From NCBI GenBank assembly GCA_043728315.1, contig JAYTMT010000256.1:1-23035 (forward strand): a stretch of 23,035 nucleotides of DNA. Direction: 5' to 3'. The notes beneath the pieces were generated by a model. It was given only the letters and a program-made list of their open reading frames with translations. It was not told the DNA's origin and did no database searches. Source of the DNA: JAAFIP01 sp043728315. Its GTDB lineage: Bacteria > Pseudomonadota > Gammaproteobacteria > Burkholderiales > Burkholderiaceae_C. This document shows, piece by piece, positions 1 through 7,025 of the stretch (position 1 is the first letter of the stretch; the number at the start of each line of letters is the position of its first letter). A program made the translations under genes and the position numbers.

Positions 1-2
1 GA

Positions 3-179
3 GGAATGTTCATAACTCGGGCTAAAGCCCTCAAACAGATGAACATTCTGATCTCCCATTTGCTCGAAAAAACAAGCCCAGCGCCCCGATTGTTTGCGCG
101 TGGGCACAGCGCTCGCTTAGCCGCAGCAGGAGGTGGTGGGGTGTTTTGGCGGTATTTGGCTGCTGTTTGTATTCTTTAA
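3..179 (+). other. Open reading frame running in from the left edge, unrecognised
   Basis: Frame 3 is open from the window edge to TAA at 177-179, about 58 codons, and could be the C-terminal end of a gene lying to the left. The peptide begins GMFITRAKALKQMN and is basic, with a glycine run and a hydrophobic end (FWRYLAAVCIL). I recognise no family. The stop lies 14 bases before the core of a dispersed element copy. It may equally be chance open frame in intergenic DNA, since the first 48 bases can form a hairpin. Confidence 0.2.
4..48. repeat. Nested inverted repeat at the window edge
   Basis: GAATGTTCAT (4-13) pairs perfectly with ATGAACATTC (39-48). Inside, GGGCT (19-23) pairs with AGCCC (26-30). 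The result is a two-tier hairpin without a T-run, so it is not a classical terminator. The ATGTTCA/TGAACAT half-sites resemble those in the inverted repeat upstream of the AbiEi-like gene at 15288-15308, possibly by chance. Confidence 0.45.
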
Positions 180-180
180 G

Positions 181-230
181 AAAAATAGTGCAGATGTCAC
201 CGTCATATGGTCATAGTGCGCTCTATATTT
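181..230 (-). repeat. Dispersed element copy A (core 194-214)
   Basis: Read on the minus strand the core is ATGACCATATGACGGTGACA plus T, one mismatch from the consensus, followed by CTGCACTATTTTT as in the other copies. It lies in the non-coding region upstream of panB. Confidence 0.8.
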
Positions 231-290
231 CGTAGCAAATCCAAGTCTAAGAGCGGCTGATTTGGTATTAAAGCCTCAGCGTGAGCATAG

Positions 291-377
291 CCCGATCAGC
301 GTTTTGGCTCTCCCGTCCGACCGATTTCCGGTACCCCGGCATGAGGGAGCGGCGGGAGAGCCAAAACGCTGATCGGG
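291..377. repeat. Perfect 25-bp inverted repeat with 37-base loop
   Basis: The left arm at 291-315 begins CCCGATCAGCGTTTTGGC and ends TCTCCCG. The right arm at 353-377 is its exact reverse complement. The loop of 37 bases is GC-rich and contains CCGGTACCCCGG. Part of the right arm (CAAAACGCTG then TCGGGYGCGC) recurs in direct orientation at 402-422, and a weaker version (CTGCTCGGGCGC) at about 452-463. This resembles REP-like or small mobile palindromes more than a simple terminator. Confidence 0.75.
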
Positions 378-401
378 CGCGCTAGACAAGACAACAAAAC
401 G

Positions 402-422
402 CAAAACGCTGTTCGGGTGCGC
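402..422 (+). repeat. Degenerate direct copy of the inverted-repeat arm
   Basis: CAAAACGCTGTTCGGGTGCG repeats the right arm and its flank at 362-381 (CAAAACGCTGATCGGGCGCG) with two mismatches, 40 bases downstream. This suggests that the unit is multiplied here. Confidence 0.5.
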
Positions 423-645
423 AAGAACGAAGAAAACGACACCAAACAACTCTGCTCGGGCGCTACAAAACAAGCAGCCTCAAAAGCAAAAAACCCTCTA
501 AACAAACAGCATTGAGTACCTCACTCCAGAAATATCGAAACATGAGACCAACTCTTCACGCCCATGCCGTTGTAGCAAATTCTCGCCATCCCTGAGCCAA
601 GTCTGCGGTTTTCGCGCTAGACTGCGCGCATTCGCAAGGAGCACT

Positions 646-1533
646 ATGAACAACCCCTCAGAGAGCAGCGCCGTTTACGGCGCAGGCAAGCAATCGGTAG
701 CGGCTGCACGCAAGCCTGTGAGCCTACCGCGCCTGCGCGAAATGCGCGAGCGGGGCGAGAAAATCACCATGCTCACGGCCTACGATGCCACCTTTGCCAG
801 CGTGGCCGATGCGGCGGGGGTGGAAACTATTTTGGTGGGCGACTCGCTGGGCATGGTCTGCCAAGGCCTGCCCAGCACCACGGGCGTGTCGCTTGAGACC
901 ATGCGCTACCACGTGGAATCGGTCTCGCGCGGGCTGCACCGAACGAACGGCACGGCGTGGCTGATTGGCGATCTGCCCTTTGGCAGCTACCATGAAAGCC
1001 GCGAACAGGCGCTGCGCAGCGCGGCGGTGCTGATGCAGGCGGGCGCGCATATGGTCAAACTCGAAGGCGGGGGCTGGACGACGGAGGTGGTGCGCTTTTT
1101 GGTGGAGCGTGGTATTCCGGTGTGCGCGCATTTGGGGCTTACGCCGCAAACCGTGCACGCGCTGGGCGGCTACCGCGTGCAGGGCCGTTCCGACGAATCG
1201 GCTGCCCTGCTCAAGCAACACGCCCACGCCCTGCAAGAGGCGGGCGCAGCCATGCTGGTGCTAGAAATGGTGCCCGCAGCCTTGTCGGCCGCGCTCACCG
1301 ACGAGCTAACCACTTGCCACACCATTGGCATAGGCGCTGGCAATGGCTGCGCAGGCCAAGTGCTGGTGCTGCACGACATGCTGGGCATTAACTTAGGCAA
1401 AATGCCCAAATTTGTGCGCAATTTCATGCAAGACGCGGCCAACACCAAGGGCAGCGTGCAAGGCGCTTTTGAGGCCTATGTCAACGCCGTGAAAAGCGGC
1501 GCGTTTCCAGACAATGTGCTGCATGCTTGGTAA
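646..1533 (+). CDS. panB: 3-methyl-2-oxobutanoate hydroxymethyltransferase (ketopantoate hydroxymethyltransferase)
   Basis: This cytosolic enzyme transfers a hydroxymethyl group from 5,10-methylene-tetrahydrofolate to 2-oxoisovalerate, giving ketopantoate, the first committed step of pantothenate and CoA synthesis. The 295-residue protein is a TIM barrel with all family signatures: TAYDA near 44-48, VGDSLGM with D66, IGDLPFGSY with D109, HMVKLEGG with K138 and E140, the general base E207 in LVLEMVP, and GIGAGNGCAGQVLV near 228-241. These residues match the metal- and substrate-binding residues of E. coli PanB. The N-terminus is about 25 residues longer than in E. coli. The start is supported by AAGGAG four bases upstream. 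panC follows 135 bases downstream on the same strand, so the two may be cotranscribed. Confidence 0.97.
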   Translation: MNNPSESSAVYGAGKQSVAAARKPVSLPRLREMRERGEKITMLTAYDATFASVADAAGVETILVGDSLGMVCQGLPSTTGVSLETMRYHVESVSRGLHRTNGTAWLIGDLPFGSYHESREQALRSAAVLMQAGAHMVKLEGGGWTTEVVRFLVERGIPVCAHLGLTPQTVHALGGYRVQGRSDESAALLKQHAHALQEAGAAMLVLEMVPAALSAALTDELTTCHTIGIGAGNGCAGQVLVLHDMLGINLGKMPKFVRNFMQDAANTKGSVQGAFEAYVNAVKSGAFPDNVLHAW

Positions 1534-1668
1534 TCCAAACTTTGACGAGCTTGGTCGCACTGGATATTTCTGACTGCTCTGATTTAATCCCCGAGCTTTT
1601 TTCCCGCAATCCTCTCTTTTCCCCTCGCCCTGAGCCTGCCCTAGGGCTTTAGCCATACCCCCTCCACC

Positions 1669-2550
1669 ATGAAAATCTGCCACACCATTGCCGACCTGCG
1701 CTCCACATTAGCGGGCAAACGCAGCGCCTTCGTCCCCACCATGGGCAATCTGCACGCGGGCCATATCTCGTTGCTACAACTGGCCAAGCCGCTGGGAGAC
1801 ACGGTGGTATCCAGCATTTTTGTGAATCGCTTGCAGTTTTTACCGCACGAAGACTTTGACAAATACCCGCGCACATGGCAAAGCGACTGCGCCCAGCTGG
1901 AGGCCGCAGGCTGCGACGTGTTATTCGCACCCGATGAGGCCGAGCTCTACCCCCAGCCGCAGGGCTTTAAAGTGCATCCACCCGCAGGCATGGCCGATGT
2001 ATTAGAGGGCGAGTTTCGCCCCGGATTTTTCATTGGCGTGTCCACCGTGGTGATGAAATTGTTCCAGTGCGTGCAGCCCGCAGCCGCCGTGTTTGGCAAA
2101 AAAGACTACCAACAACTCATGGTGTTGCAGAGCATGGTGCAGCAGTTTGCCATGCCCATCCACATGGTGGCCGGTGAAACCCTGCGCGCAGGCGACGGGC
2201 TGGCGCTGAGCTCACGCAACGGCTTTTTGAGCACCACCGAGCGCGCCGAGGCGGTGCAGCTAAGCGCGGCTTTGCGCGGCATGATTGCCCAGCTGCAAGC
2301 CATGGCAGCAAACGGCGTGACAGATGGCTCGCAGCAAGGCATTTCGCCCAATTTTGCCCAAGCCATACCCGCCCTAGAAGCGCAGGCCATGCAAGCCCTG
2401 CGCGCCCGCGGCTGGCAGCCCGACTACCTCACCGTGCGCCGCCGCGCCGACCTGGCCGCGCCGCAGGCTGGCGACGCGCTGGGCAGCTTGGTGGCGCTGG
2501 GCGCGGCCAAGCTGGGCACTACGCGGCTGATTGACAATATCGAATGTTGA
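1669..2550 (+). CDS. panC: Pantoate--beta-alanine ligase (pantothenate synthetase)
   Basis: PanC joins pantoate and beta-alanine through a pantoyl-adenylate in the cytosol, the last step of pantothenate synthesis. The 293-residue protein shows the nucleotidyltransferase HIGH-type motif PTMGNLHAGH at 23-32, IFVNRLQF at 50-57, KDYQQL at 145-150 and the KMSKS-like SSRN at 191-194. The Arg in FVNRLQF replaces the Pro of the E. coli enzyme; I believe this is common in beta-proteobacteria. Residues near 213-230 (NGVTDGSQQGISPN) look like about 15 extra residues in the C-terminal domain. No clear Shine-Dalgarno site precedes the ATG. It pairs functionally with panB upstream. Confidence 0.96.
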   Translation: MKICHTIADLRSTLAGKRSAFVPTMGNLHAGHISLLQLAKPLGDTVVSSIFVNRLQFLPHEDFDKYPRTWQSDCAQLEAAGCDVLFAPDEAELYPQPQGFKVHPPAGMADVLEGEFRPGFFIGVSTVVMKLFQCVQPAAAVFGKKDYQQLMVLQSMVQQFAMPIHMVAGETLRAGDGLALSSRNGFLSTTERAEAVQLSAALRGMIAQLQAMAANGVTDGSQQGISPNFAQAIPALEAQAMQALRARGWQPDYLTVRRRADLAAPQAGDALGSLVALGAAKLGTTRLIDNIEC

Positions 2551-2559
2551 CCTTTTTAC

Positions 2560-2620
2560 AAGTATGATTTAAATTAAATTTGTACTTATAATAAGTACAA
2601 ATTTATCATAAACCATACTT
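2560..2620 (+). promoter_or_regulatory. Nested palindrome over a -10 box, promoter/operator of the ATPase gene
   Basis: TAAATTTGTACTTA (2575-2588) and TAAGTACAAATTTA (2592-2605) are perfect 14-bp arms around a 3-base centre. An outer pair, AAGTATG (2560-2566) and CATACTT (2614-2620), frames them. The palindrome centre contains a consensus -10 hexamer TATAAT (2587-2592). A transcript from it would start near 2599 with a leader of about 20 bases and no Shine-Dalgarno site. A dimeric repressor bound here would block the promoter; that role is inferred. Confidence 0.6.
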
Positions 2621-2621
2621 T

Positions 2622-3995
2622 ATGGACGATCAACTAGAACCCACCGAGAACGAGCAGCGGCGCGGCTACCGCAGCGCCATCCGCCAAAAAATCATCGACA
2701 GCATTGCGCGGCGAATGCCTGCGCTCACGCTGCGCGATGTGTGGCTGCCCACCGTGGGCGACAAAGCCATAGCGGTGATTGGCATGCGCCGCGCAGGCAA
2801 AACCTCGCTTTTGTGGCAAATCATGGCCCAGCAGCTGGCCAGCGGCACGCCGCGCGAAGCACTGGTGTATTTCAGCTTTGAAGACGAGCGCTTGGCGGGC
2901 ATGGCGGCCATTGATCTGCAGCTGGTGGTTGAGGAGTATTACAAGCTCTATCCAGCGCGCCGCGACCGCGACAAAACTGTGTTTTTGCTCGATGAAATCC
3001 AACTGGTCTCCGGCTGGGAAAGCTTTGTGCGCCGCATTTTAGACACCGAGACGATTCATTTGTATTTGTCAGGCTCATCGGCCAAACTGCTCTCGCGCGA
3101 GATCGCCACCAGCATGCGTGGGCGCGCCTTAGAGGCCATCGTCACGCCTTTTAGTTTCAAGGAAACGCTGCGCCACCACGGCGCCCTGCCCATCCACTCA
3201 GAAGCAGCCCACAATCACTGGACCAAAGCGCAGCGCTCTGCCCTGCACCAGCGCTTGGTGCAATACCTTGCGTACGGCGGCTTCCCCGAGGTGCAAAGCC
3301 TGCTGGCCCCACAAGACACGCGCCAGCGCCTTGAGCTGCTTAAAACCTATGTGGACGTGGTGCTGCTGCGCGACGTGATTGAGCGGCACAACGTCACCCA
3401 GCCCCAAGTGCTGCGCTGGCTGGTGCAGCAGCTCTTGGGCAATGCAGCAGGCGCGTTCAGTGTGAATAAGTTTTTTAACGACCTCAAATCACGCGGCATT
3501 GCCGTGGGCAAAGAGCGTTTGCACGAGTATTTGGCCCACCTAGAAGACACGTTTTTAGTCACCAGCATCAGCATAGCCAGCGAGTCTGAGCGCCGCCGCC
3601 AAGTCAACCCGCGCAAATCCTACCCCGTGGACACAGGGCTGTCGGCCTTGTTTGACCCCGTGGGCAAGCCCAACACCGGCCACGCACTAGAAACAGTGGT
3701 GCTGCACGAATGCCTGCGCCGTGGCCACGCACTAGCCTATGTGCGCACAGCGTCGGGCTACGAGGTGGACTTTTTGGCCACCCGCTACGACGGCGCGCAA
3801 ACCCTCATCCAAGTCTGCGCCGACCTGGAGGGCAGCGCCGCCCTAGCGCGCGAAACCCGCGCCCTGCACGAAGCGCAGCTCGAATACCCCCACGCCGCAT
3901 GCCTGCTTATCGTGCTAGAGCAGCCCGTGCAGGAAATCACCGTAGCGGGCATATCTATCGTGCTGGCGCTTGATTGGTTGTTGGATGTTGATTGA
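2622..3995 (+). CDS. AAA-type ATPase with DUF4143 C-terminal domain
   Basis: This 457-residue protein belongs to the AAA_14/DUF4143 group of P-loop ATPases, which are common accessory genes of unproven role in bacteria and archaea. Walker A is GMRRAGKTS at 54-62 and Walker B is FLLDEIQ at 121-127. The sensor-like region YLSGSSAKLLSRE near 148-160 is followed by MRGRALEAIVTPFSFKE, typical of the family. The C-terminal DUF4143 domain ends with a PD-(D/E)XK-like pattern, E381-VDFL then LIQV near 395-398. There is no signal peptide or membrane segment, so it is cytosolic. It stands alone between panC and the convergent gpsA and looks like a single-gene insertion with its own palindromic promoter. 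Confidence 0.88.
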   Translation: MDDQLEPTENEQRRGYRSAIRQKIIDSIARRMPALTLRDVWLPTVGDKAIAVIGMRRAGKTSLLWQIMAQQLASGTPREALVYFSFEDERLAGMAAIDLQLVVEEYYKLYPARRDRDKTVFLLDEIQLVSGWESFVRRILDTETIHLYLSGSSAKLLSREIATSMRGRALEAIVTPFSFKETLRHHGALPIHSEAAHNHWTKAQRSALHQRLVQYLAYGGFPEVQSLLAPQDTRQRLELLKTYVDVVLLRDVIERHNVTQPQVLRWLVQQLLGNAAGAFSVNKFFNDLKSRGIAVGKERLHEYLAHLEDTFLVTSISIASESERRRQVNPRKSYPVDTGLSALFDPVGKPNTGHALETVVLHECLRRGHALAYVRTASGYEVDFLATRYDGAQTLIQVCADLEGSAALARETRALHEAQLEYPHAACLLIVLEQPVQEITVAGISIVLALDWLLDVD

Positions 3996-4006
3996 AGGTA
4001 TGAATT

Positions 4007-4025
4007 CAGTATTTAATCCATACTG
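4007..4025. repeat. Small inverted repeat between convergent genes
   Basis: CAGTAT (4007-4012) and ATACTG (4020-4025) flank a 7-base loop in the 45-base gap between the convergent ATPase and gpsA ends. The AT-rich stem is too weak to be sure of termination. Confidence 0.3.
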
Positions 4026-4040
4026 AGATAGCTACGCGAC

Positions 4041-5195
4041 TCACTCCGTCACCGGCTCGCGCCCCATCAGCAGCGCCACAGCCTGCGCGGGCTGGAGTTG
4101 GCCGTTTAAAAGCGCCACCACGCATTCCGTAATCGGCATGTGCACGCCCACGCTGCGGGCGCGCTGCAGCACGGCGCTGGCGCAGCGCACGCCTTCGGCC
4201 ACATGGCCTAGCGACGCGGTGGCCTGCGCGGCGCTGTGGCCGCGCGCCAGCAGCAAGCCCACTTGGCGGTTGCGGCTCAAATCGCCGGTGGCGGTGAGCA
4301 CCAAGTCGCCCAAACCGCTCAAGCCCATGAAAGTCTCGGCCTTAGCGCCCAGCGCCACGCCTAAGCGCGTCATTTCGGCCAAGCCGCGGGTGATCAGGGC
4401 GGCGCGGGCGTTTAAGCCTAAATCAAGCCCATCGCACAGCCCGGTGGCAATGGCCAGCACGTTTTTCACCGCGCCACCCACCTCCACGCCCACCAAATCG
4501 TCGCTGGCATAGACCCGCAGCGTGGGCGAGTGAAAGGCGGCTACCAAAGCATCGCGCACCGCAGCATGTGGGCTGGCAGCCACCAAAGCCGTGGGCTGGC
4601 CGCTGGCCACCTCTTGCGCAAAGCTTGGGCCGCTCAATATACCTGCTTTCAAATTAGGAGCAACAGATGACCATATGTCGCCGACATTGTGCGATTTTTC
4701 TGTCAATTGGCCATTTTCAAGCGTTTGGCTTGACTCAAAACCTTTGCACAGCCACGCCACAGGCTGCGTGCAATCAGCCAGCGTGCTCAACCACTGGCGC
4801 ACGCCAGACACAGGCGTAGCAATGACGATTAAATCGGTATCAAAAGAGGCGACTGTGACTTTGGATTGAAGCGCTGAGCTAACTGAAGCGGTAAGCGATG
4901 GGGAGTAAGAAGTGGCGGATTTTGCAGCGGAAATCCCAAGCAATGAATCGCCCAAATACACCGCAAAAGCCTTCGCATCCGCAATCCGCAGCGCCGCTGG
5001 TAGCGGCGTATCGGGCAAATACTGCGCATTGCCCAGCCCCGCAGCCTGCGCAACTAGCAGCGCATCACGCTGCGCTGCGCTGCGCGCCAGCAAAGTCACG
5101 GCATGCCGCGCCACCCCTGCGCCATCCACATGCGTAGCAGCCGCCACAGCCAGCGCCGTTCCCCAAGCTCCTGCACCAATGATGAGAATACGCAT
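4041..5195 (-). CDS. gpsA: NAD(P)H-dependent glycerol-3-phosphate dehydrogenase
   Basis: GpsA reduces dihydroxyacetone phosphate to sn-glycerol 3-phosphate, the backbone for phospholipids, in the cytosol. The start MRILIIGAGAWGTALA (position 5195) puts the Rossmann GxGxxG motif at residues 7-12; three upstream codons are less likely. Other landmarks are IATPVSG at 125-131, LCKGFE at 149-154, LSGPSFAQEVA at 187-197, VGGAVKNVLAIATG at 239-252 with the catalytic Lys 244, and GLSGLGDLVLTATGD at 291-305. At 384 residues it is about 45 longer than the E. coli enzyme. The excess falls in two places: about 35-40 extra residues near 75-117, and about 13 extra near 165-180, the latter encoded by a dispersed element copy. 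Both insertions keep the frame and lie outside the motifs, so the enzyme is probably active. It heads away from secB. Confidence 0.95.
   Translation of the reverse strand: MRILIIGAGAWGTALAVAAATHVDGAGVARHAVTLLARSAAQRDALLVAQAAGLGNAQYLPDTPLPAALRIADAKAFAVYLGDSLLGISAAKSATSYSPSLTASVSSALQSKVTVASFDTDLIVIATPVSGVRQWLSTLADCTQPVAWLCKGFESSQTLENGQLTEKSHNVGDIWSSVAPNLKAGILSGPSFAQEVASGQPTALVAASPHAAVRDALVAAFHSPTLRVYASDDLVGVEVGGAVKNVLAIATGLCDGLDLGLNARAALITRGLAEMTRLGVALGAKAETFMGLSGLGDLVLTATGDLSRNRQVGLLLARGHSAAQATASLGHVAEGVRCASAVLQRARSVGVHMPITECVVALLNGQLQPAQAVALLMGREPVTE
4651..4699 (+). repeat. Dispersed element copy B inside gpsA (core 4667-4687)
   Basis: The core is ATGACCATATG, TCGCCGACAT, three mismatches from the consensus, preceded by GGAGCAACAG and followed by TGTGCGATTTTT. 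It lies within gpsA and is read there on the opposite strand as N170-V-G-D-I-W-S, between KGFE and LSGPSFAQ. The frame is intact. It uses the same frame of the element as the copy in the NIF3 gene. Confidence 0.75.
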
Positions 5196-5204
5196 ACTAC
5201 ACAA

Positions 5205-5253
5205 TCAGTAGCAAACTATGACCATATGACGCTGACATTGGCAGTATTTTTCA
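5205..5253 (+). repeat. Dispersed element copy C (core 5218-5238)
   Basis: The core ATGACCATATGAC, GCTGACAT matches the consensus exactly. It is preceded by CAGTAGCAAACT and followed by TGGCAGTATTTTT. It ends the 5' side of gpsA, 22 bases before the gpsA start, and takes the place of any Shine-Dalgarno site there. Confidence 0.9.
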
Positions 5254-5523
5254 TAAAAAGATAATCCTAGTCAAACTACTACCAAATTTCAGAAGCTCCC
5301 AACCTTCAAGTAATTAGGCGCAAACTAACGCCCTAAAAACCAAAAATTTGGGTATCCCTTTAGCGTCTTTCGCGAAACCTTTGCATCTTCTGCGTCCGGT
5401 AGTTTGGTATTTTTTAGCGTCTTTCGCGCAAATTTCGCGCCCTTCGCGGCCGGAAATTTTGGTATTCCTTATGCGTCCTCTGCGAAACCTTCGCGCCCTC
5501 GGCGTTCAAAAGGCGTTCGGTTT
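5254..5523. other. Intergenic region between secB and gpsA
   Basis: Together with copy C this makes 328 bases without a gene. 5254-5350 is AT-rich and holds nothing I can name; AGGCG (5314-5318) and CGCCCT (5327-5332) could form a weak hairpin. The rest is the 55-bp tandem repeat. The gpsA promoter, if it has its own, should lie here. Confidence 0.5.
5351..5511 (+). repeat. Tandem repeat, 55-bp period, about three degenerate copies
   Basis: Copies begin with GGTAT at 5351, 5406 and 5461, exactly 55 bases apart. Each carries TTTAGCGTCTTTCGCG (or TTATGCGTCCTCTGCG), then an AAA..TTCGCGCCC-type block, then GCGTCCG or GCGGCCG. The third copy runs into the 3' end of secB, which stops at 5524. The unit is rich in CTTTCGCG/TTTGCG motifs and the copies are too diverged and unspaced to be a CRISPR. 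Confidence 0.7.
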
Positions 5524-6012
5524 TCAGGCCGCAGCCGTGCCCTCAGCCGAAGCAGCCGCAGCCGCCTGTTGCTGCTCATACATAGCCTGAAAATTGATCT
5601 CGGCCAAATGCACAGGCGGAAAGCCCGCGCGCGTGACGGTATCGGCCACGCTGGCGCGCAGATACGGGTACACAATTTGCGGGCAGGCAATGCCCATGAT
5701 GGCGCCCATTTGCTCTTGCGGCACGTTGCGGATTTCAAAAATTCCGGCTTGCTTGGCTTCCACCAAAAACACCGTGCGGTCACCAATCTTAGTAGTCACC
5801 GTGGCCGTCACGGCCACTTCAAAGATGCCCTCGGCCACAGCCTGCGCGTCAATGCCCAGCTGAATATCCACCGCTGGCTGCTCTTGCTCTAGCAAAATCG
5901 CAGGTGAATTGGGCTGCTCTAGGGACAAATCTTTCAGATATACACGCTGGATTTGGAACACGGGGTCCAGTGATACGGTGTTTTCAGCAACAGGAGCAAT
6001 GGTGTCAGCCAT
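5524..6012 (-). CDS. secB: Protein-export chaperone SecB
   Basis: SecB is a cytosolic homotetrameric chaperone that keeps preproteins unfolded and hands them to SecA. The 162 residues contain the core FQIQRVYLKDLSLEQPNSP near 19-37, the conserved IACPQIVYPYLRA near 108-120, and the C-terminal PPVHLAEINFQAMYEQQ. The tail is alanine-rich; a SecA-binding zinc-like tail is not evident, and the tail varies in the family. grxC lies 154 bases upstream on the same strand, the usual arrangement in Burkholderiales. The length is close to the family norm of 150-165. Confidence 0.97.
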   Translation of the reverse strand: MADTIAPVAENTVSLDPVFQIQRVYLKDLSLEQPNSPAILLEQEQPAVDIQLGIDAQAVAEGIFEVAVTATVTTKIGDRTVFLVEAKQAGIFEIRNVPQEQMGAIMGIACPQIVYPYLRASVADTVTRAGFPPVHLAEINFQAMYEQQQAAAAASAEGTAAA

Positions 6013-6043
6013 GGGGTTTCTTTCAGTTCAAAATTTGTGTAAA

Positions 6044-6070
6044 GGCTTCGACAAGCTCAGCCCGAACGGG
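6044..6070 (+). repeat. Widespread intergenic repeat motif
   Basis: GGCTTCGACAAGCTC followed by AGCCCGAACGGG is a motif I recognise as a recurrent intergenic sequence in many proteobacterial genomes. Here it lies between grxC and secB. Its reverse complement begins CCCGTTCGGGCTGAGC. Function unknown. Confidence 0.55.
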
Positions 6071-6120
6071 GGTGGAAAAGAGGCAAAGGGAAAACAGGGA
6101 AAACGTGAAATACAACGCTG

Positions 6121-6150
6121 AAATATGGCCAATTGAAAAAAACCATATTT
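6121..6150 (-). terminator. Possible weak terminator or hairpin downstream of grxC
   Basis: AAATATGG (6121-6128) and CCATATTT (6143-6150) are perfect 8-bp arms with a 14-base AT-rich loop. It lies just past the grxC stop in the minus direction. The stem has little GC, so it may only be a processing or pause site. Confidence 0.3.
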
Positions 6151-6166
6151 TCAAAAATAAGAGCAA

Positions 6167-6427
6167 TCAAGCCGCAGCCAACATGGGCAGCAGCTCGCCT
6201 TTGGCATCCAGCGCTACCAAATCATCGCAGCCGCCCACATGGGTGTCGCCAATGAAAATTTGCGGCACGGTGCGTTTTTGGGTACGCTGCATCATCAAGT
6301 CGCGCTGGGCGGGGTCGGTGTCGATGCGGATTTCTTCGATGTGCTCCACGCCTTTGGCTTTGAGGATGCTTTTGGCGCGGATGCAGTAGGGGCATACGGC
6401 CGTGGTGTACATGGTGACTTTGTTCAT
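6167..6427 (-). CDS. grxC: Glutaredoxin 3
   Basis: This 86-residue dithiol glutaredoxin reduces disulfides and glutathionylated proteins in the cytosol with glutathione. The active site CPYC is at 12-15, the cis-proline motif TVPQIF at 53-58 and the glutathione-binding GGCDD at 65-69. The size and motifs match GrxC exactly. It lies between the rhodanese gene and secB, all on the minus strand, a linkage typical of Burkholderiales and other proteobacteria. Confidence 0.96.
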   Translation of the reverse strand: MNKVTMYTTAVCPYCIRAKSILKAKGVEHIEEIRIDTDPAQRDLMMQRTQKRTVPQIFIGDTHVGGCDDLVALDAKGELLPMLAAA

Positions 6428-6521
6428 GGTATTGCTCCAAAAAACCAGCTAGCTTGCCGATTTGTATGACTGGTTAAGACGGGTATTAAGTCTGGTATCA
6501 GGTCGGGTATTTGAGGGCTAT

Positions 6522-6932
6522 TCACGCTTTTTCAATCGGCAAATTGGCTTCGCGCCATGCCTTGAGGCCGCCTGTAAGGGCTTGCGCCTTCTCGTAACCC
6601 AGCTTTTTGGCCATGCCTTCCACACGGGAAGCGCGCGCGCCTTTTTCGCAGACAAAAATCACTGGCAGGGCTTTGTTTTTCACCACGCCTTCTAGTTTGG
6701 CCTCTATGTCGTTGACGGGGATATTTTTGGCCCCGCCCACGTGGCCAAGGGCGTATTCCTCGGCCTCGCTCACGTCAATCACCACGGCTTTTTCGCGGTT
6801 AATCAGCTGCACCGCAGCCGCTGGCGAGAGACCGCCGCCTAAAGCGCCGCCCTTCACCACAGGCCACAGCAGCATGGCACCAGAGCTCAAGGCCACCAGC
6901 ATTAAAGTCCAATTGTCGATAAAAAATTTCAT
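6522..6932 (-). CDS. Membrane-anchored rhodanese-like protein
   Basis: This 136-residue protein has an N-terminal hydrophobic anchor at about 9-25 (TLMLVALSSGAMLLWP) followed by a single rhodanese domain. The domain shows VIDVSEAEEYALGHVGGAKNIP near 51-72 and the active-site loop VCEKGARAS with Cys 95, which would carry a persulfide. The likely role is sulfur transfer or thiol chemistry at the inner membrane, but the acceptor is unknown. It is the first gene of the rhodanese-grxC-secB row and diverges from gpmA across 93 bases, so both promoters must lie in that gap. Confidence 0.92.
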   Translation of the reverse strand: MKFFIDNWTLMLVALSSGAMLLWPVVKGGALGGGLSPAAAVQLINREKAVVIDVSEAEEYALGHVGGAKNIPVNDIEAKLEGVVKNKALPVIFVCEKGARASRVEGMAKKLGYEKAQALTGGLKAWREANLPIEKA

Positions 6933-7025
6933 TCAAGCTCACTCTTTTGCCGCAAGGCGTAAACCCTCTATTCTAAAATACAAGCCTCCCCAACGCCGCC
7001 TTGGCACGCAATTAGCACTAAAAAC

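Larger units (their letters stand above)
231..645. other. Non-coding region upstream of panB
   Basis: I see no convincing gene here. The short minus-strand frames across 276-505 run through the inverted repeat and have no family resemblance. The region contains the 25-bp inverted repeat at 291-377 and degenerate further copies of its arm. Just before panB there is a good ribosome binding site, AAGGAG at 636-641, four bases from the ATG. A weak promoter could lie around 590-622 (TAGACT at about 617), but I cannot support a -35 box. Confidence 0.5.

Noticed and set aside
1048..1057. CATATGGTCA in panB, resembling the dispersed element core
   Set aside because: It encodes the conserved HMVKLEGG active-site motif of PanB, and no flanks of the element are present.
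1638..1647. GCCCTAGGGC palindrome between panB and panC as a terminator
   Set aside because: Only 10 bases with no loop and no proper T-run; panB and panC probably share a transcript.
1819..1842. Arg in place of the PanC motif proline (FVNRLQF) as a loss-of-function change
   Set aside because: The neighbouring catalytic motifs are intact, and I believe Arg at this site is normal in beta-proteobacterial PanC.
5351..5511. CRISPR array
   Set aside because: The 55-bp units are contiguous and diverged; there are no unique spacers between identical repeats and no cas genes nearby.
5404..5892. Plus-strand frame across the tandem repeat and antisense to secB
   Set aside because: Made of repeat sequence and the secB complement; no domain and no start signal.
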